Notes under the pieces: generated by a model | The model's input: only the letters and a program-made list of their open reading frames with translations | Told to the model about the DNA's origin: nothing | Databases searched by the model: none | Translations under genes and position numbers: made by a program | Shown here: positions 26,384-37,311 of the stretch, piece after piece | How the letters are laid out: each line of letters opens with the position of its first letter | How positions within the stretch are numbered: the first letter of the stretch is position 1 | Assembly (NCBI GenBank): GCA_947503305.1 | Contig: CANNDF010000004.1 | Coordinates: 124,001-188,000 of the forward strand | DNA: 64,000 nt | DNA from: an uncultured Dokdonia sp. | Lineage (GTDB): Bacteria > Bacteroidota > Bacteroidia > Flavobacteriales > Flavobacteriaceae | Direction: 5' to 3'

Positions 26384-29035
26384 ATGAACCGAAGTCTGTT
26401 TCTAATTTTAACCCTACTTTCTACTTTTTCTGTTTTAGGTCAACGAGATGCAGCCAATTGGTATTTTGGTAATTTTGCTGGACTAGATTTTAACTCTGGA
26501 GTTCCTCAAGTTTTGACCGATAGTTCTTTAGATACTATTGAAGGGTGTTCTTCTATCTCAGATAAAGATACAGGGCAATTGCTGTTCTATACAGAAGGGA
26601 CTACGATATGGAATAGGGCTCATGAAATCATGCTTAATGGAGAAGATATACTAGGTAGTTTATCTTCTACTCAATCTGCAGTGATTGTACCATTACCGGG
26701 TAGTTCCTCATTGTTTTACATATTTACTACAGACGAGGTTCAGGCCTATCAAAATAATGGTGTAGGTAATGGAATTAATTATTGTATCGTGTCTATGAGT
26801 GGCGATGGTGGATTAGGTGAAGTCATAGATAAAAATATTCCCTTATTACCAGAAGGGTCTGAAAAAATTTCTGTAGTCGAAACAGCAGATGGTGTGAATT
26901 TTTGGATTGTCACACATTTTGAAGATAGGTTTTATTCCTTTTTATTAGATGCCTCTGGGGTAGCACCACCTGTAATATCTCCTATTGGTCCAGACATAGA
27001 TAATTTTGAAAATTTTAGAGGCGCTATGAAGTTGTCTCCCGATGGCTCTAAACTTGCAATAGCACATTGCATAACGCAGCCTAGCGTAGGAGGTTTTGCC
27101 TACTTATATGATTTTAATAATACCACAGGAGTCGTAGACAATCAAGTATTACTAAGTGATGATTTAATATATTATGGAGTCGAGTTTTCTTCTGACTCCT
27201 CTAAGCTATATTATAGTGGGAAAACTATTGTTCCTGTTGGACAGGATGATAGTGTGATTATTGAGCAATATGATGTTACAGTATCTTCTGTGCCGAGTAC
27301 CCGTTTTACAATTAGTGAAGTGGAAGATGATTTATTAAGCGATCTGGCTGGAGCATTACAAATAGCAATGGATAGGAAGATTTATTATGCATTTCCAGGG
27401 GCAAATATATCAGTAATTAATAATCCTAAATTACCAGGAAATCTTTCAGATTATAGTATGGGTAGTGTAGGGTTAGGTTTTAATAGTAGTTCTTTTGGGC
27501 TTCCTCAATATATACAATCATTTTTTGAATCTTTTGTTACTGTAGAAGGGCGTTGTGAAGATGGTATTACAAATTTTATTGTTGATTCTAATGCTCAGAT
27601 TATAGGCGCTTCATGGGATTTTGGAGATCCGGCTTCTGGTGCAGATAATACTTCAAGCGTAATCAATGCTTCACATAGTTACAGTGAACCGGGTTTATAT
27701 ACGGTTACAGTAGAGTTTAGCTTTTCTGATAGGATACCAAAAACGTTTATTGAATTTGTTCGTGTCATTCCTAAAATAGAATTGCCGGACACTATTTCTT
27801 TTACCCAATGTGATGCAGATGGAGTTGATGATGGGATTGCTGTATTTAACTTGATTGCTTTGATGAATGAAATTGCGCCTGTTCCCAATTTACCATATCA
27901 GTTTTATAACTCTTTTGAAGATGCTGAGTTAACTCAAAATCCAATCAATAATCCAACTACTTTTGTAAATTCATCGAGTAATCAAACAATATATGTTGTT
28001 ATTGATAATGAAACTTCCTGTAATGGGATTATACCTATAGAACTGGATGTCTCTATTTTATCAGATAATTTAAATTTTTCGTATTCATTATGTGAAATCA
28101 GATTAAGTCAGTTTGATGTATGGATCGCAATGATGGACTTAGCAGATGAGATAAGTCAAGATTTTCCAGGTGGCGAAGTATCATTTTATTCGAGCTTGGA
28201 AAATGCCATTACACAATCTAATGAAATTACACCCGATACAGTACCTTCTACAGTAAGTGGTTTTGGAGGTGGTGTTTTCTATAGAGTAAGCATAAGTGAA
28301 GATAACATTAGAAGTTGTGAAGCAATAGGGTTTATAACGTTTAATATTATAGACGATGTCAATGAAGAAAATAAGTTCTTAAGTTTTTGCGCTTCTGAAG
28401 GCTCTCTTGCCTTAATTCTAGATGATCAGTATGCTTCATATGAATGGTCTACTGGAGAAACAACCCCTAGTATTGTTGTAGATTCTGAAGGAATGTATTC
28501 TGTATTATTAGAAAGCTTTAATGGCTGTGAAGGGAGAGTTCAATTTACAATTACTGAAATAGGAGAGTTAGTACTAGATGTACAGATAACAGATTTTCAA
28601 CAATACAATTCTATTATAGCAACGCCTTCAGATCCATCTTTAGATTTGTTTTATTCTATAAATGGGGGGGTGACATTTGAAGATAATGGAAACTTTGTAG
28701 GACTCCCTGCAGGAAATTATAGTTTATTAGTCGTTGATTTACAAAGTTGTAATGAATTTTCTCAGTTTATAGAAATACGTGGCGCTCCTAGATATTTTAC
28801 ACCTAATGGTGATGGAGTACACGATTTTTGGCAAGTGAATGATGCTAGAAACTACCCAGGAATGGTTGTCAAAATTTTTGATAGATATGGAAAACAGCTA
28901 TTTCAAATGAATAACACGAGTATAGGGTGGGATGGTGTGTATAATGGTGTAAAAATGCCTACAAATGCTTACTGGTATAGTATTGCATATGAAGGCCAAG
29001 AATATTATGGACATTTTACTTTAATAAGGCGTTAG
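26384..29035 (+). CDS. T9SS type B secreted protein with propeller-like and PKD regions
   Basis: An 883-residue secreted protein. The signal peptide (SVLGQ near residue 19) is followed by a beta-propeller-like region (about 25-380) with many Ser/Gly-rich segments and the NWYFGNFAGLDF start typical of gliding-associated proteins. A PKD-like domain at about 405-455 has WDFGDPASGADNTSSVINAS. A Cys-rich middle follows. The last 80 residues are the T9SS type B (CHU_C) domain: YFTPNGDGVHDFW, IFDRYGKQLFQ, GWDGVYNGVKMP. It is therefore a secreted or surface-attached adhesin-like protein rather than an enzyme. No catalytic motif is visible. Confidence 0.9.
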   Translation: MNRSLFLILTLLSTFSVLGQRDAANWYFGNFAGLDFNSGVPQVLTDSSLDTIEGCSSISDKDTGQLLFYTEGTTIWNRAHEIMLNGEDILGSLSSTQSAVIVPLPGSSSLFYIFTTDEVQAYQNNGVGNGINYCIVSMSGDGGLGEVIDKNIPLLPEGSEKISVVETADGVNFWIVTHFEDRFYSFLLDASGVAPPVISPIGPDIDNFENFRGAMKLSPDGSKLAIAHCITQPSVGGFAYLYDFNNTTGVVDNQVLLSDDLIYYGVEFSSDSSKLYYSGKTIVPVGQDDSVIIEQYDVTVSSVPSTRFTISEVEDDLLSDLAGALQIAMDRKIYYAFPGANISVINNPKLPGNLSDYSMGSVGLGFNSSSFGLPQYIQSFFESFVTVEGRCEDGITNFIVDSNAQIIGASWDFGDPASGADNTSSVINASHSYSEPGLYTVTVEFSFSDRIPKTFIEFVRVIPKIELPDTISFTQCDADGVDDGIAVFNLIALMNEIAPVPNLPYQFYNSFEDAELTQNPINNPTTFVNSSSNQTIYVVIDNETSCNGIIPIELDVSILSDNLNFSYSLCEIRLSQFDVWIAMMDLADEISQDFPGGEVSFYSSLENAITQSNEITPDTVPSTVSGFGGGVFYRVSISEDNIRSCEAIGFITFNIIDDVNEENKFLSFCASEGSLALILDDQYASYEWSTGETTPSIVVDSEGMYSVLLESFNGCEGRVQFTITEIGELVLDVQITDFQQYNSIIATPSDPSLDLFYSINGGVTFEDNGNFVGLPAGNYSLLVVDLQSCNEFSQFIEIRGAPRYFTPNGDGVHDFWQVNDARNYPGMVVKIFDRYGKQLFQMNNTSIGWDGVYNGVKMPTNAYWYSIAYEGQEYYGHFTLIRR

Positions 29036-29043
29036 TCATGCCC

Positions 29044-29985
29044 TTATAATGTCTCTTTAATGATGTATCGTTCTTTATCTTTAGAAGAACGTAGTATAAG
29101 CTCTCCTAAAAAGCCAGCAATAAATAATTGAACTCCTATAAGCATAGATACTAATGCTATGTAAAATTGTGGTCTATCAGTAATTAATCGTCCAGCTGGG
29201 TTTAAAAATAATTTGTCTATTCCTAAGTATAAAGAAAACCCAAATCCAATACTAAACATTAATACACCCAATGCCCCAAAGAGATGCATAGGTCGTTTTG
29301 CAAAACTAGAAAGGAACCATATTGTGAGTAAATCTAAAAAACCATTTATAAAGCGTTCCATACCAAATTTTGTTGTTCCGTATTTACGAGCTTGATGCTG
29401 TACAATTTTTTCTCCAATGTTTGTAAATCCAGCATTTTTTGCTAGTACAGGTATATAACGATGCATTTCGCCATATACATCTATTGTTTTGATGACATCT
29501 TGTTTATACGCTTTTAAACCGCAATTAAAATCATGCAATTTTAGCCCGCTAGTTTTCCGCGCTGCTGCGTTAAATAGCTTGCTAGGAATATTTTTTGCAA
29601 TGACAGAATCGTAACGTTTCTTTTTCCACCCAGAAACAAGATCGTACCCATGAGACGTAATCATTTGATATAGCTCAGGAATTTCTTCAGGATTGTCCTG
29701 TAAGTCTGCATCCATTGTGATTATAACATCACCTTTTGCCATGTCAAATCCAGCATGTAATGCTTGTGACTTTCCATAGTTTCTATTAAAACGAATTGCT
29801 TTTACTTCAGTATGCTTTCGCGAAAGCGTATATATCTCATTCCATGATTCATCTGTACTACCATCATCTATAAAAAGGATTTCATAAGAAAAATCATTGG
29901 CTTTCAGAACTTCTGAAAGCCAATGATGTAATTCTTTTATAGATTCTTGCTCATTGAGCAAGGGAATAACAACAGATAGTTGCAT
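29044..29985 (-). CDS. Glycosyltransferase family 2 with C-terminal membrane helices
   Basis: A 313-residue GT-A glycosyltransferase (dolichol-phosphate-mannose-synthase/GtrB/ArnC type). The N-terminus has VVIPLLNEQESI and the DAD metal motif (residues 92-94) in TMDADLQDNPEEI. Two transmembrane segments follow at about 232-255 and 270-295 (SFAKRPMHLFGALG and ISLVSMLIGVQLF-like), with a short charged C-tail. The family moves a sugar onto a polyprenyl phosphate. Palindrome copy 6 encodes LSRK at residues 54-57. It is followed by a DUF4199 membrane protein on the same strand, ten bases away, a common flavobacterial pairing. Confidence 0.92.
   Translation of the reverse strand: MQLSVVIPLLNEQESIKELHHWLSEVLKANDFSYEILFIDDGSTDESWNEIYTLSRKHTEVKAIRFNRNYGKSQALHAGFDMAKGDVIITMDADLQDNPEEIPELYQMITSHGYDLVSGWKKKRYDSVIAKNIPSKLFNAAARKTSGLKLHDFNCGLKAYKQDVIKTIDVYGEMHRYIPVLAKNAGFTNIGEKIVQHQARKYGTTKFGMERFINGFLDLLTIWFLSSFAKRPMHLFGALGVLMFSIGFGFSLYLGIDKLFLNPAGRLITDRPQFYIALVSMLIGVQLFIAGFLGELILRSSKDKERYIIKETL
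29814..29827. repeat. 14-bp palindrome GCTTTCGCGAAAGC, copy 6
   Basis: Perfect copy inside the glycosyltransferase gene; in frame as LSRK followed by His. Confidence 0.97.
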
Positions 29986-29994
29986 ATCGTTTTT

Positions 29995-30528
29995 TTAAGC
30001 GTCTTCGAACGGATTTTCTTTTTTCATAATTAATCCAGCGATGAGGGAAATTATAAAACCGAAAAATAAAGAAAAAATTATACCAATAGGAGCAATAAAA
30101 CCAATTTTTGTAAATGGCTCCTGGAAAGATAGTGATTGTTCAAGTTGTTCATCAGTAATATCTGGAGCTGCCTCTAACGTTCTATCTCTTATAACATCCA
30201 GCATTAGTTCTGAATAATTTGGTTCTAGAACAGTAGTTAATAATACCGTCCAAATAGTCCCTATTAGACCTGCAATTAATGCAATACCAAGGCCTATTTT
30301 AATAGCTTGTCCTAGTTTCATAAAACCGCCATTCTCTTTCTTAAATGCTTTAAAAGCACTTACAGTAATTACAATGCTAATCAAGAAACTTAATATTCCT
30401 AGAGACCAATGTGGGCTAAGAAAATTGTTTGTAACATAAAGAATTACATTAAAAACAATAGAGAGTATTCCTAGGAGAACTCCATAATTGATCATAAATT
30501 TTTTAGCCGAAGCTTTTACATTTTCCAT
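29995..30528 (-). CDS. DUF4199 membrane protein
   Basis: A 177-residue protein with four predicted transmembrane segments (about 14-34, 40-58, 76-98 and 146-168), basic at the N-terminus (MENVKASAKKFMINYG). The arrangement and the pairing with a family 2 glycosyltransferase match the DUF4199 family in flavobacteria. Function unknown; it may assist in membrane transfer of the glycosylated lipid, but there is no direct evidence. Confidence 0.85.
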   Translation of the reverse strand: MENVKASAKKFMINYGVLLGILSIVFNVILYVTNNFLSPHWSLGILSFLISIVITVSAFKAFKKENGGFMKLGQAIKIGLGIALIAGLIGTIWTVLLTTVLEPNYSELMLDVIRDRTLEAAPDITDEQLEQSLSFQEPFTKIGFIAPIGIIFSLFFGFIISLIAGLIMKKENPFEDA

Positions 30529-30667
30529 ATAAATGAGAGTTAGTTATTTTGGCTAGTTAGTACACAAAGATACCAAAACGTTACGTTGTGTTATTAATTT
30601 TAATTTCCACCAAGTAAATTCGCATGACTTTTTTTATTTTTATAGTTATAAATAATATTTTTATATG

Positions 30668-30675
30668 TAAATTTG
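30668..30675 (+). promoter_or_regulatory. Putative -7 element for bL31 (TAAATTTG)
   Basis: A TAnnTTTG match 36 bases before the bL31 ATG. No -33 TTG at the proper distance. Confidence 0.5.
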
Positions 30676-30711
30676 CACCTCGAAAAATTGAGATTATTAA
30701 AGTTTACAGAG

Positions 30712-30963
30712 ATGAAACAAGGTATACACCCAGAAAATTATAGATTAGTTGCTTTTAAAGACATGTCAAATGATGATGTTTTTTTAACAAAATCTGCAGC
30801 TGATACAAAAGAAACGATTGAAGTTGATGGAACGGAGTATCCACTTATTAAGCTTGAAATTTCTAGAACGTCTCATCCATACTATACAGGAAAAGCTAAA
30901 TTAGTAGATACAGCTGGACGTATTGATAAATTTAAAAACAAATATGCTAAGTTTAAGAAATAA
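30712..30963 (+). CDS. rpmE2: 50S ribosomal protein bL31, type B (zinc-free)
   Basis: An 83-residue bL31 of the type B form, with MKQGIHPENYRLVAF, EISRTSHPYYTGKAKLVDTAG and the IDKFKNKYAKF end. It lacks the CxxC zinc motif of type A bL31. A longer frame from TTG at 30673 overlaps the -7 element, so ATG 30712-30714 is the start. In many bacteria type B replaces the zinc form under zinc limitation; here it may be the only copy. A good terminator follows. Confidence 0.95.
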   Translation: MKQGIHPENYRLVAFKDMSNDDVFLTKSAADTKETIEVDGTEYPLIKLEISRTSHPYYTGKAKLVDTAGRIDKFKNKYAKFKK

Positions 30964-30988
30964 ATTAAACTAGTAAGTTTCAATATAA

Positions 30989-31016
30989 AGTCTTCCTTTT
31001 CGGAAGGCTTTTTTTA
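30989..31016 (+). terminator. Rho-independent terminator after bL31
   Basis: Stem agtcttcc/ggaaggct (one G-U) with a short loop, followed by a run of T (seven). Confidence 0.85.
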
Positions 31017-31090
31017 TGATTATAACCTTTCTATAATGGTGCTATCAATTTTTAATATGATGGTATTACAAATAGACTGTATATGCTTAT

Positions 31091-31098
31091 TACATTTG
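31091..31098 (+). promoter_or_regulatory. Putative -7 element (TACATTTG)
   Basis: A TAnnTTTG match 20 bases before the nitroreductase ATG. No clear -33. Confidence 0.45.
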
Positions 31099-31118
31099 TA
31101 CCATAAAACTATAGATTT

Positions 31119-31751
31119 ATGTCACACGTTATAGAAGCTCTTCAATGGCGATATGCTACAAAGAAGTTTGATAATTCACGCTATCTTCCCGAACATAAAA
31201 TTGAGATCATAAAAGAAGCATTTAATCTTACTGCAACAAGTTTTGGACTACAGCCAGTAAAATTATTAATTATTAAAAATAGAGACCTTAGACAACAACT
31301 CGTATCTGATTCTATGGATCAACAGCAGGTTGTTGATGCTTCACATCTGTTGGTTTTTTGTATAGAAAAGAATATAGATAATACATATATAGATGCGTAT
31401 TTTAAAAATATTCAAGAAATAAGAGATACTCCTGATGAGATACTAGAACCTTATCGAGATTATTTATTAAGTCATTTTAAAGATGAAACCCCAGAGCAAA
31501 TTAACCAATGGTCTACAAAACAAGCCTATCTGGCAATGGGTAATTTACTTACAATCTGCGCTATTGAAGAGATAGATGCATGTCCTATGGAGGGCTTTAA
31601 TCCAGATGGATATGATACGCATCTAGGACTATCAAAAAAAGGATTGGAAGCTGTATTGGTAATGCCTATTGGATATCGTGCAACAGATGATATGTTTTCA
31701 GGTTTTAAAAAAGTCAGAAAAACGATAGAAGATGTAATCTTAGAATTATAA
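31119..31751 (+). CDS. Nitroreductase-family NAD(P)H oxidoreductase
   Basis: A 210-residue FMN-dependent reductase of the nitroreductase (NfsB/NfnB-like) family. The N-terminal WRYATKKFDN and SFGLQPVKLLI and the C-terminal ACPMEGFNPDGYD and LVMPIGYRA segments are the FMN-contacting blocks. It reduces nitroaromatics, quinones or similar acceptors with NAD(P)H. Sequence does not show which. Single gene with its own -7 element. Confidence 0.92.
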   Translation: MSHVIEALQWRYATKKFDNSRYLPEHKIEIIKEAFNLTATSFGLQPVKLLIIKNRDLRQQLVSDSMDQQQVVDASHLLVFCIEKNIDNTYIDAYFKNIQEIRDTPDEILEPYRDYLLSHFKDETPEQINQWSTKQAYLAMGNLLTICAIEEIDACPMEGFNPDGYDTHLGLSKKGLEAVLVMPIGYRATDDMFSGFKKVRKTIEDVILEL

Positions 31752-31822
31752 AAATAAAATGGCAATAGTATGGCAAGATTCTTGTTTTATAGTATATAAT
31801 CACATAAAGAATACTAGAGACT

Positions 31823-31853
31823 TTTGTACTTTATGTCGAAGTTTTTAAATTTG
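31823..31853 (+). promoter_or_regulatory. Bacteroidota promoter (TTTG-N19-TAAATTTG)
   Basis: TTTG at 31823-31826, a 19-base spacer, TAAATTTG at 31846-31853; the expected transcript starts about 8-15 bases before the ATG at 31876. Confidence 0.7.
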
Positions 31854-31875
31854 TAAGTACCCAATACTAAAACTA

Positions 31876-32322
31876 ATGAAACGTTCTTTTTTAATTCTTT
31901 TCATTTTAGTCACCTATTTTGGTAATGCTCAAGAAGCAAAATGGCTAACTGATTTTGACGAAGCTAAGAAAACGGCAAAACGTACAAACAAGCCTATTTT
32001 GATGTATTTTACTGGAAGTGATTGGTGTGGTCCATGTAAGATGCTTAAAAAAGATTTTTGGGAAAATGAATCTTTTATAAAACAGTCAGGAGATTTTGTA
32101 TTACTAGAGATAGATGTTCCTTTTAAAGAAGATATTCTTACACCAGAACACTTTGCAAAAAATAAAGAACTCCTAAAAAAATATAACAAAGAAAAGTCAT
32201 TCCCTACCTTACTTGCTCTAAATGAAAAAGGGAAAGTACAAGATCGAATAAGCGCTTATAGTATGCTAAGAGACCCAAGTGGGTATTTTGCTTTTATAGA
32301 AAAAGTACGAGCATCTCAGTAA
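31876..32322 (+). CDS. Secreted thioredoxin-family protein
   Basis: A 148-residue exported thioredoxin-like protein. A signal peptide ends near FGNAQ (residue 19). The active site is WCGPC (Cys51, Cys54), with a downstream KYNKEKSFPTLLALNEKG containing the cis-Pro of the fold. It would act in the periplasm as a reductase or disulfide-carrier. Single gene with its own promoter. The canonical WCGPC matches cytosolic thioredoxin more than CcmG-like proteins. Confidence 0.92.
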   Translation: MKRSFLILFILVTYFGNAQEAKWLTDFDEAKKTAKRTNKPILMYFTGSDWCGPCKMLKKDFWENESFIKQSGDFVLLEIDVPFKEDILTPEHFAKNKELLKKYNKEKSFPTLLALNEKGKVQDRISAYSMLRDPSGYFAFIEKVRASQ

Positions 32323-32366
32323 GTAAAGACTTCTAATGCTTAAAATTTGAATCACTTCCTAAAGAA

Positions 32367-32398
32367 TTTGCATATTGATGCTTGTAGTTTGATATTTG
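32367..32398 (+). promoter_or_regulatory. Promoter (TTTG-N20-GATATTTG)
   Basis: TTTG 32367-32370, 20-base spacer, GATATTTG 32391-32398 (one mismatch to TAnnTTTG), 17 bases before the SDR start. Confidence 0.55.
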
Positions 32399-32414
32399 TC
32401 GTCAAATCCAAATT

Positions 32415-33218
32415 ATGTCCAAAGTAGTTTTTATTACAGGTGCTTCCTCAGGAATAGGAGCGGCAGTAGCTCAATACCTAGCATCAAAGTCATACATAGT
32501 ATATGGTACTAGTCGTCACCCCAAAAATAAGACAGAAGGACATGTACAAATGCTTCCATTAGATGTTACAGATACAATTTCTATAACAAAAGCCATTGCT
32601 GTAGTTTTAAAAAAAGAAGGACATATAGATTATGTAATTAACAATGCAGGAATGGGAATAACAGGTCCTCTAGAAGAAACCCCACTTAATGAGACAAAAC
32701 GTGTGTTTGAAACTAATTATTTTGGGGCATTAGAAGTAATCAAAGCTGTCCTTCCTTCCATGCGCTCTCATCGCAGAGGTATGATTATTAATATTACATC
32801 TATTGCTGGATATATGGGATTACCCTATAGAGGAATTTATAGCGCTACAAAAGGGGCTTTAGGAATCACAACTGAGGCCTACCGAATGGAACTCAGAGAG
32901 TTCAATGTAAAGATGACAACAGTCGCTCCAGGAGATTTTGCAACTAATATTGCTGCAGGGAGATATCATGCTCCTGTTCTTGAAAATTCACCATATAAAG
33001 ATAATTACGGTAATACATTAAAATTAATGGATGAACATGTGGATGCAGGAATGGATACTCAGGTAATGGCAAAAGTAATACACCGTATTATGCAGACAAA
33101 GAATCCTAAAGTTCATTATAGAGTAGGGTTTTTTATGCAGAAGTTTAGCATTGCACTCAAACGTATGCTTCCAGACACATGGTATGAAAAACTACTACTT
33201 AATCATTATAAACTATAA
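32415..33218 (+). CDS. Short-chain dehydrogenase/reductase (SDR)
   Basis: A 267-residue Rossmann-fold enzyme. The dinucleotide motif is TGASSGIG (residues 8-15), NNAG follows (about 81-84), then the catalytic Ser (ITSIAGY) and YxxxK in YSATK (near 155). The remaining C-terminal part (VHYRVGFFMQKF and MLPDTWYEKLL) is the typical end of the 'classical' oxidoreductases similar to 17-beta-hydroxysteroid-type. Substrate unknown. Soluble, cytosolic. Own promoter upstream; 106 bases to the aldolase gene. Confidence 0.92.
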   Translation: MSKVVFITGASSGIGAAVAQYLASKSYIVYGTSRHPKNKTEGHVQMLPLDVTDTISITKAIAVVLKKEGHIDYVINNAGMGITGPLEETPLNETKRVFETNYFGALEVIKAVLPSMRSHRRGMIINITSIAGYMGLPYRGIYSATKGALGITTEAYRMELREFNVKMTTVAPGDFATNIAAGRYHAPVLENSPYKDNYGNTLKLMDEHVDAGMDTQVMAKVIHRIMQTKNPKVHYRVGFFMQKFSIALKRMLPDTWYEKLLLNHYKL

Positions 33219-33289
33219 TGATTTTATGAATTGTGTATAAATGTACTATAACTTAAAAATATTGATTTTATAGGGATCGTTTCTTTACT

Positions 33290-33297
33290 TATTTTTG
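33290..33297 (+). promoter_or_regulatory. Putative -7 element (TATTTTTG)
   Basis: A TAnnTTTG match 27 bases before the aldolase ATG (33325). No well-spaced -33. Confidence 0.45.
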
Positions 33298-33324
33298 CAG
33301 AAATATAAAACACATCTTTATCCT

Positions 33325-33978
33325 ATGAAATTTTTTATTGATACTGCAAACCTTGATCAAATCAAAGAAGCACAAGACCTCGGTGTTCTCGATGGTGTTA
33401 CTACAAACCCTTCTCTAATGGCAAAAGAAGGTATTACAGGGCGTGATAATATATTAAAACATTATGTAGATATATGTAATATTGTCGATGGTGATGTAAG
33501 TGCAGAAGTTATTGCTACAGAGTATGAAGCTATGGTCAAAGAAGGAACAGAGCTAGCAGCATTGCATGAACAAATTGTAGTAAAATTACCTATGATTAAA
33601 GATGGAGTAAAGGCTTGTAAGTACTTTAGTGATAATGGTATTCGTACTAATGTTACACTCGTGTTTTCTGCAGGACAAGCATTACTGGCAGCAAAGGCCG
33701 GGGCTACCTATGTGTCACCATTTATAGGGCGTCTAGATGATATTTCTACAGATGGTCTTAACTTGATAGCAGAGATCCGCCATATATATGATAATTATGC
33801 CTTTGATACCGAAATTCTTGCAGCTTCAGTGCGTCATACAATGCATGTAATAGATTGTGCAAAAATTGGAGCAGATGTGATGACAGGTCCTTTATCATCA
33901 ATAGAAGGATTATTAAAACATCCTCTTACGGATAGTGGATTGGCTAAATTTTTAGCAGATTACCAAAAAGGAAATTAA
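33325..33978 (+). CDS. Fructose-6-phosphate aldolase / transaldolase (small subfamily)
   Basis: A 217-residue transaldolase-family Schiff-base aldolase. The beginning [31 protein letters not shown] and VVKLPM (catalytic Lys87) are characteristic; the SFIGRLDDI-like [11 protein letters not shown] and [15 protein letters not shown] motifs follow. The small subfamily includes both FSA (fructose-6-phosphate cleavage) and true transaldolases, which sequence here cannot separate. ATG at 33325 is chosen because the upstream [10 protein letters not shown] extension is not conserved in the family and lies over the promoter. Confidence 0.93.
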   Translation: MKFFIDTANLDQIKEAQDLGVLDGVTTNPSLMAKEGITGRDNILKHYVDICNIVDGDVSAEVIATEYEAMVKEGTELAALHEQIVVKLPMIKDGVKACKYFSDNGIRTNVTLVFSAGQALLAAKAGATYVSPFIGRLDDISTDGLNLIAEIRHIYDNYAFDTEILAASVRHTMHVIDCAKIGADVMTGPLSSIEGLLKHPLTDSGLAKFLADYQKGN

Positions 33979-33994
33979 TTAAATTATAAATATC

Positions 33995-34039
33995 AACACA
34001 CAAAAAAACCTTCATATAATGAAGGTTTTTTTGTGTGTT
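33995..34039. terminator. Long perfect bidirectional terminator
   Basis: A 20-base perfect inverted repeat (aacacacaaaaaaaccttca at 33995-34014, its complement at 34020-34039) with a five-base loop. T-runs on both strands, between the convergent aldolase and redox-lipoprotein genes. Confidence 0.9.
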
Positions 34040-34045
34040 ATTATC

Positions 34046-35449
34046 CTACTGATTAAGATACGCTAAGAGTTCATCTTCAAAATTAGAACGATGTAAGTTT
34101 GCATGACTATTAAGAATCTTCCCTTTTTTATCAAGTACTATCGTCTTACTAATATCAGTAATGACAAGAGACCTTCTTGCATGAAACGGATCATCAAAAC
34201 GATATTCTTTAGAAGGATCAAATTTATGTTGTCTTAAATGTTGCGTCCATAGATCATTCTCATCGTTTATATTAATACCTATAAAATTAAATTCAGGGTA
34301 TTTTGATTGTAAGTCATGTGCTTTTTTGTGAGAATTCTCCATATGCATATGGTTGTTATAGGACCAAAAGTAAATAACTGTTGGTTTTTGTAACGTACTT
34401 GTGAGTGTAACCATACGTTGTCCTGCATCTACAAGCATAAGGTCTGGAATCTTATTACCAGCCTCCATTTTTTTATGAGTAATATAAAGCGCAGACATTT
34501 TATTTTTTACCTCCTCTGAGGTGATAGAACTCATTAATAATTTAAAAATATTATCTACATCCTCTTTATTGTTACTATTAGCGATAAAAATACGTCCAGT
34601 TCTGTATAACTTAGAGTCTTTAAGGCTTGTATTGGTGATGTTTTCTTTTATTGCTTCAATCTCATTATGATTATGTGTATACGATACGGTATTGTAAGAC
34701 GCTCTCGTTCCATATCTTTTGTATGCTTCATGATCTAGATATGCATTGATATAGCGTTGATATGTGTATAACTCTTGAAGGTTTGTATTGTTTAAGTTTA
34801 CGCTTTCGCGAAAGCTATAAAAATCATCAGGCAAATTTTCTATAAATGCAAGTTTATTCTTTCCATAGTGAGAGAAAGGATAGCTCTCTTTACGTTGGAA
34901 ATTATCATAGTTTACAGAAGCAAGCGCAATTTCTTCAAAAGCTGGAGAGACATCATGTTTTAGATTAAATTTTGTTAGAAACTTCTGCCGTTCACGATGC
35001 ATAGAGTCCAATAGTTTTTGAAATACCTGAGGCTCTTTTTGATAATGTTTTGTAAAACCATCGTTTTCAGATTCCCAATGCAAAAACATATCTATAAGAA
35101 AATTACTCCGTTCTGCGCCATTCCCTGAAAAGCTTAAAGATTCATCAAATTCAATAGTATTTACTCGAATCATAATACTATCTCCCTCCTCAATATGAAC
35201 AAGCTGACGTTCCGAGTGAATAAAACTATAAAGACCAGATTCAAAATCACTAAACTTACGAAAGAATCTATTGCGAGAGTCTAAATGAATGGTATCTATG
35301 ATTTGATCATTCTTTGATAGTAATACATATCCCCATTTTGGATTTATAATTTCTCCGCCTAAAAAAGTATTATTGGACTTTTTAGAATCTTCGTTTGTAC
35401 AGCTTATTAAGGATATAAAGCATACTAATATTGTAATGTAACTTTTCAT
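34046..35449 (-). CDS. TlpA/thioredoxin-like lipoprotein lacking active-site cysteines
   Basis: A 467-residue lipoprotein (lipobox LISC, Cys17). Its N-terminal part (about 25-120) resembles the DUF4369-type beta domain seen before thioredoxin modules in this group, then a helical middle (about 120-330), and a thioredoxin fold at the C-terminus (about 335-467) with PTVIYFWSYNNHMHM where the CxxC would be. No Cys occurs anywhere in this domain, so it cannot act as a disulfide redox enzyme. It may be a structural or binding relic. Palindrome copy 7 encodes FRES in the middle region. Close upstream of a 5' leader of more than 200 bases to the ABC-F gene. Confidence 0.82.
   Translation of the reverse strand: MKSYITILVCFISLISCTNEDSKKSNNTFLGGEIINPKWGYVLLSKNDQIIDTIHLDSRNRFFRKFSDFESGLYSFIHSERQLVHIEEGDSIMIRVNTIEFDESLSFSGNGAERSNFLIDMFLHWESENDGFTKHYQKEPQVFQKLLDSMHRERQKFLTKFNLKHDVSPAFEEIALASVNYDNFQRKESYPFSHYGKNKLAFIENLPDDFYSFRESVNLNNTNLQELYTYQRYINAYLDHEAYKRYGTRASYNTVSYTHNHNEIEAIKENITNTSLKDSKLYRTGRIFIANSNNKEDVDNIFKLLMSSITSEEVKNKMSALYITHKKMEAGNKIPDLMLVDAGQRMVTLTSTLQKPTVIYFWSYNNHMHMENSHKKAHDLQSKYPEFNFIGININDENDLWTQHLRQHKFDPSKEYRFDDPFHARRSLVITDISKTIVLDKKGKILNSHANLHRSNFEDELLAYLNQ
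34802..34815. repeat. 14-bp palindrome GCTTTCGCGAAAGC, copy 7
   Basis: Perfect copy within the thioredoxin-like lipoprotein gene; in frame as SFRES. Confidence 0.97.
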
Positions 35450-35595
35450 GGGGTCCGTATTACATACTACTGTAACACATCTTCTAATTTACAGTTAACC
35501 ATCAAATGTAACAGTTACTTCTAGATTCTATTGTTAATTCAACGTTAAAACGCAATTCATTTTTTTAGGATTTATGAGTTTATATGAAGATTTGA

Positions 35596-37305
<1,710 letters not shown>

Positions 37306-37311
37306 TGTAAT

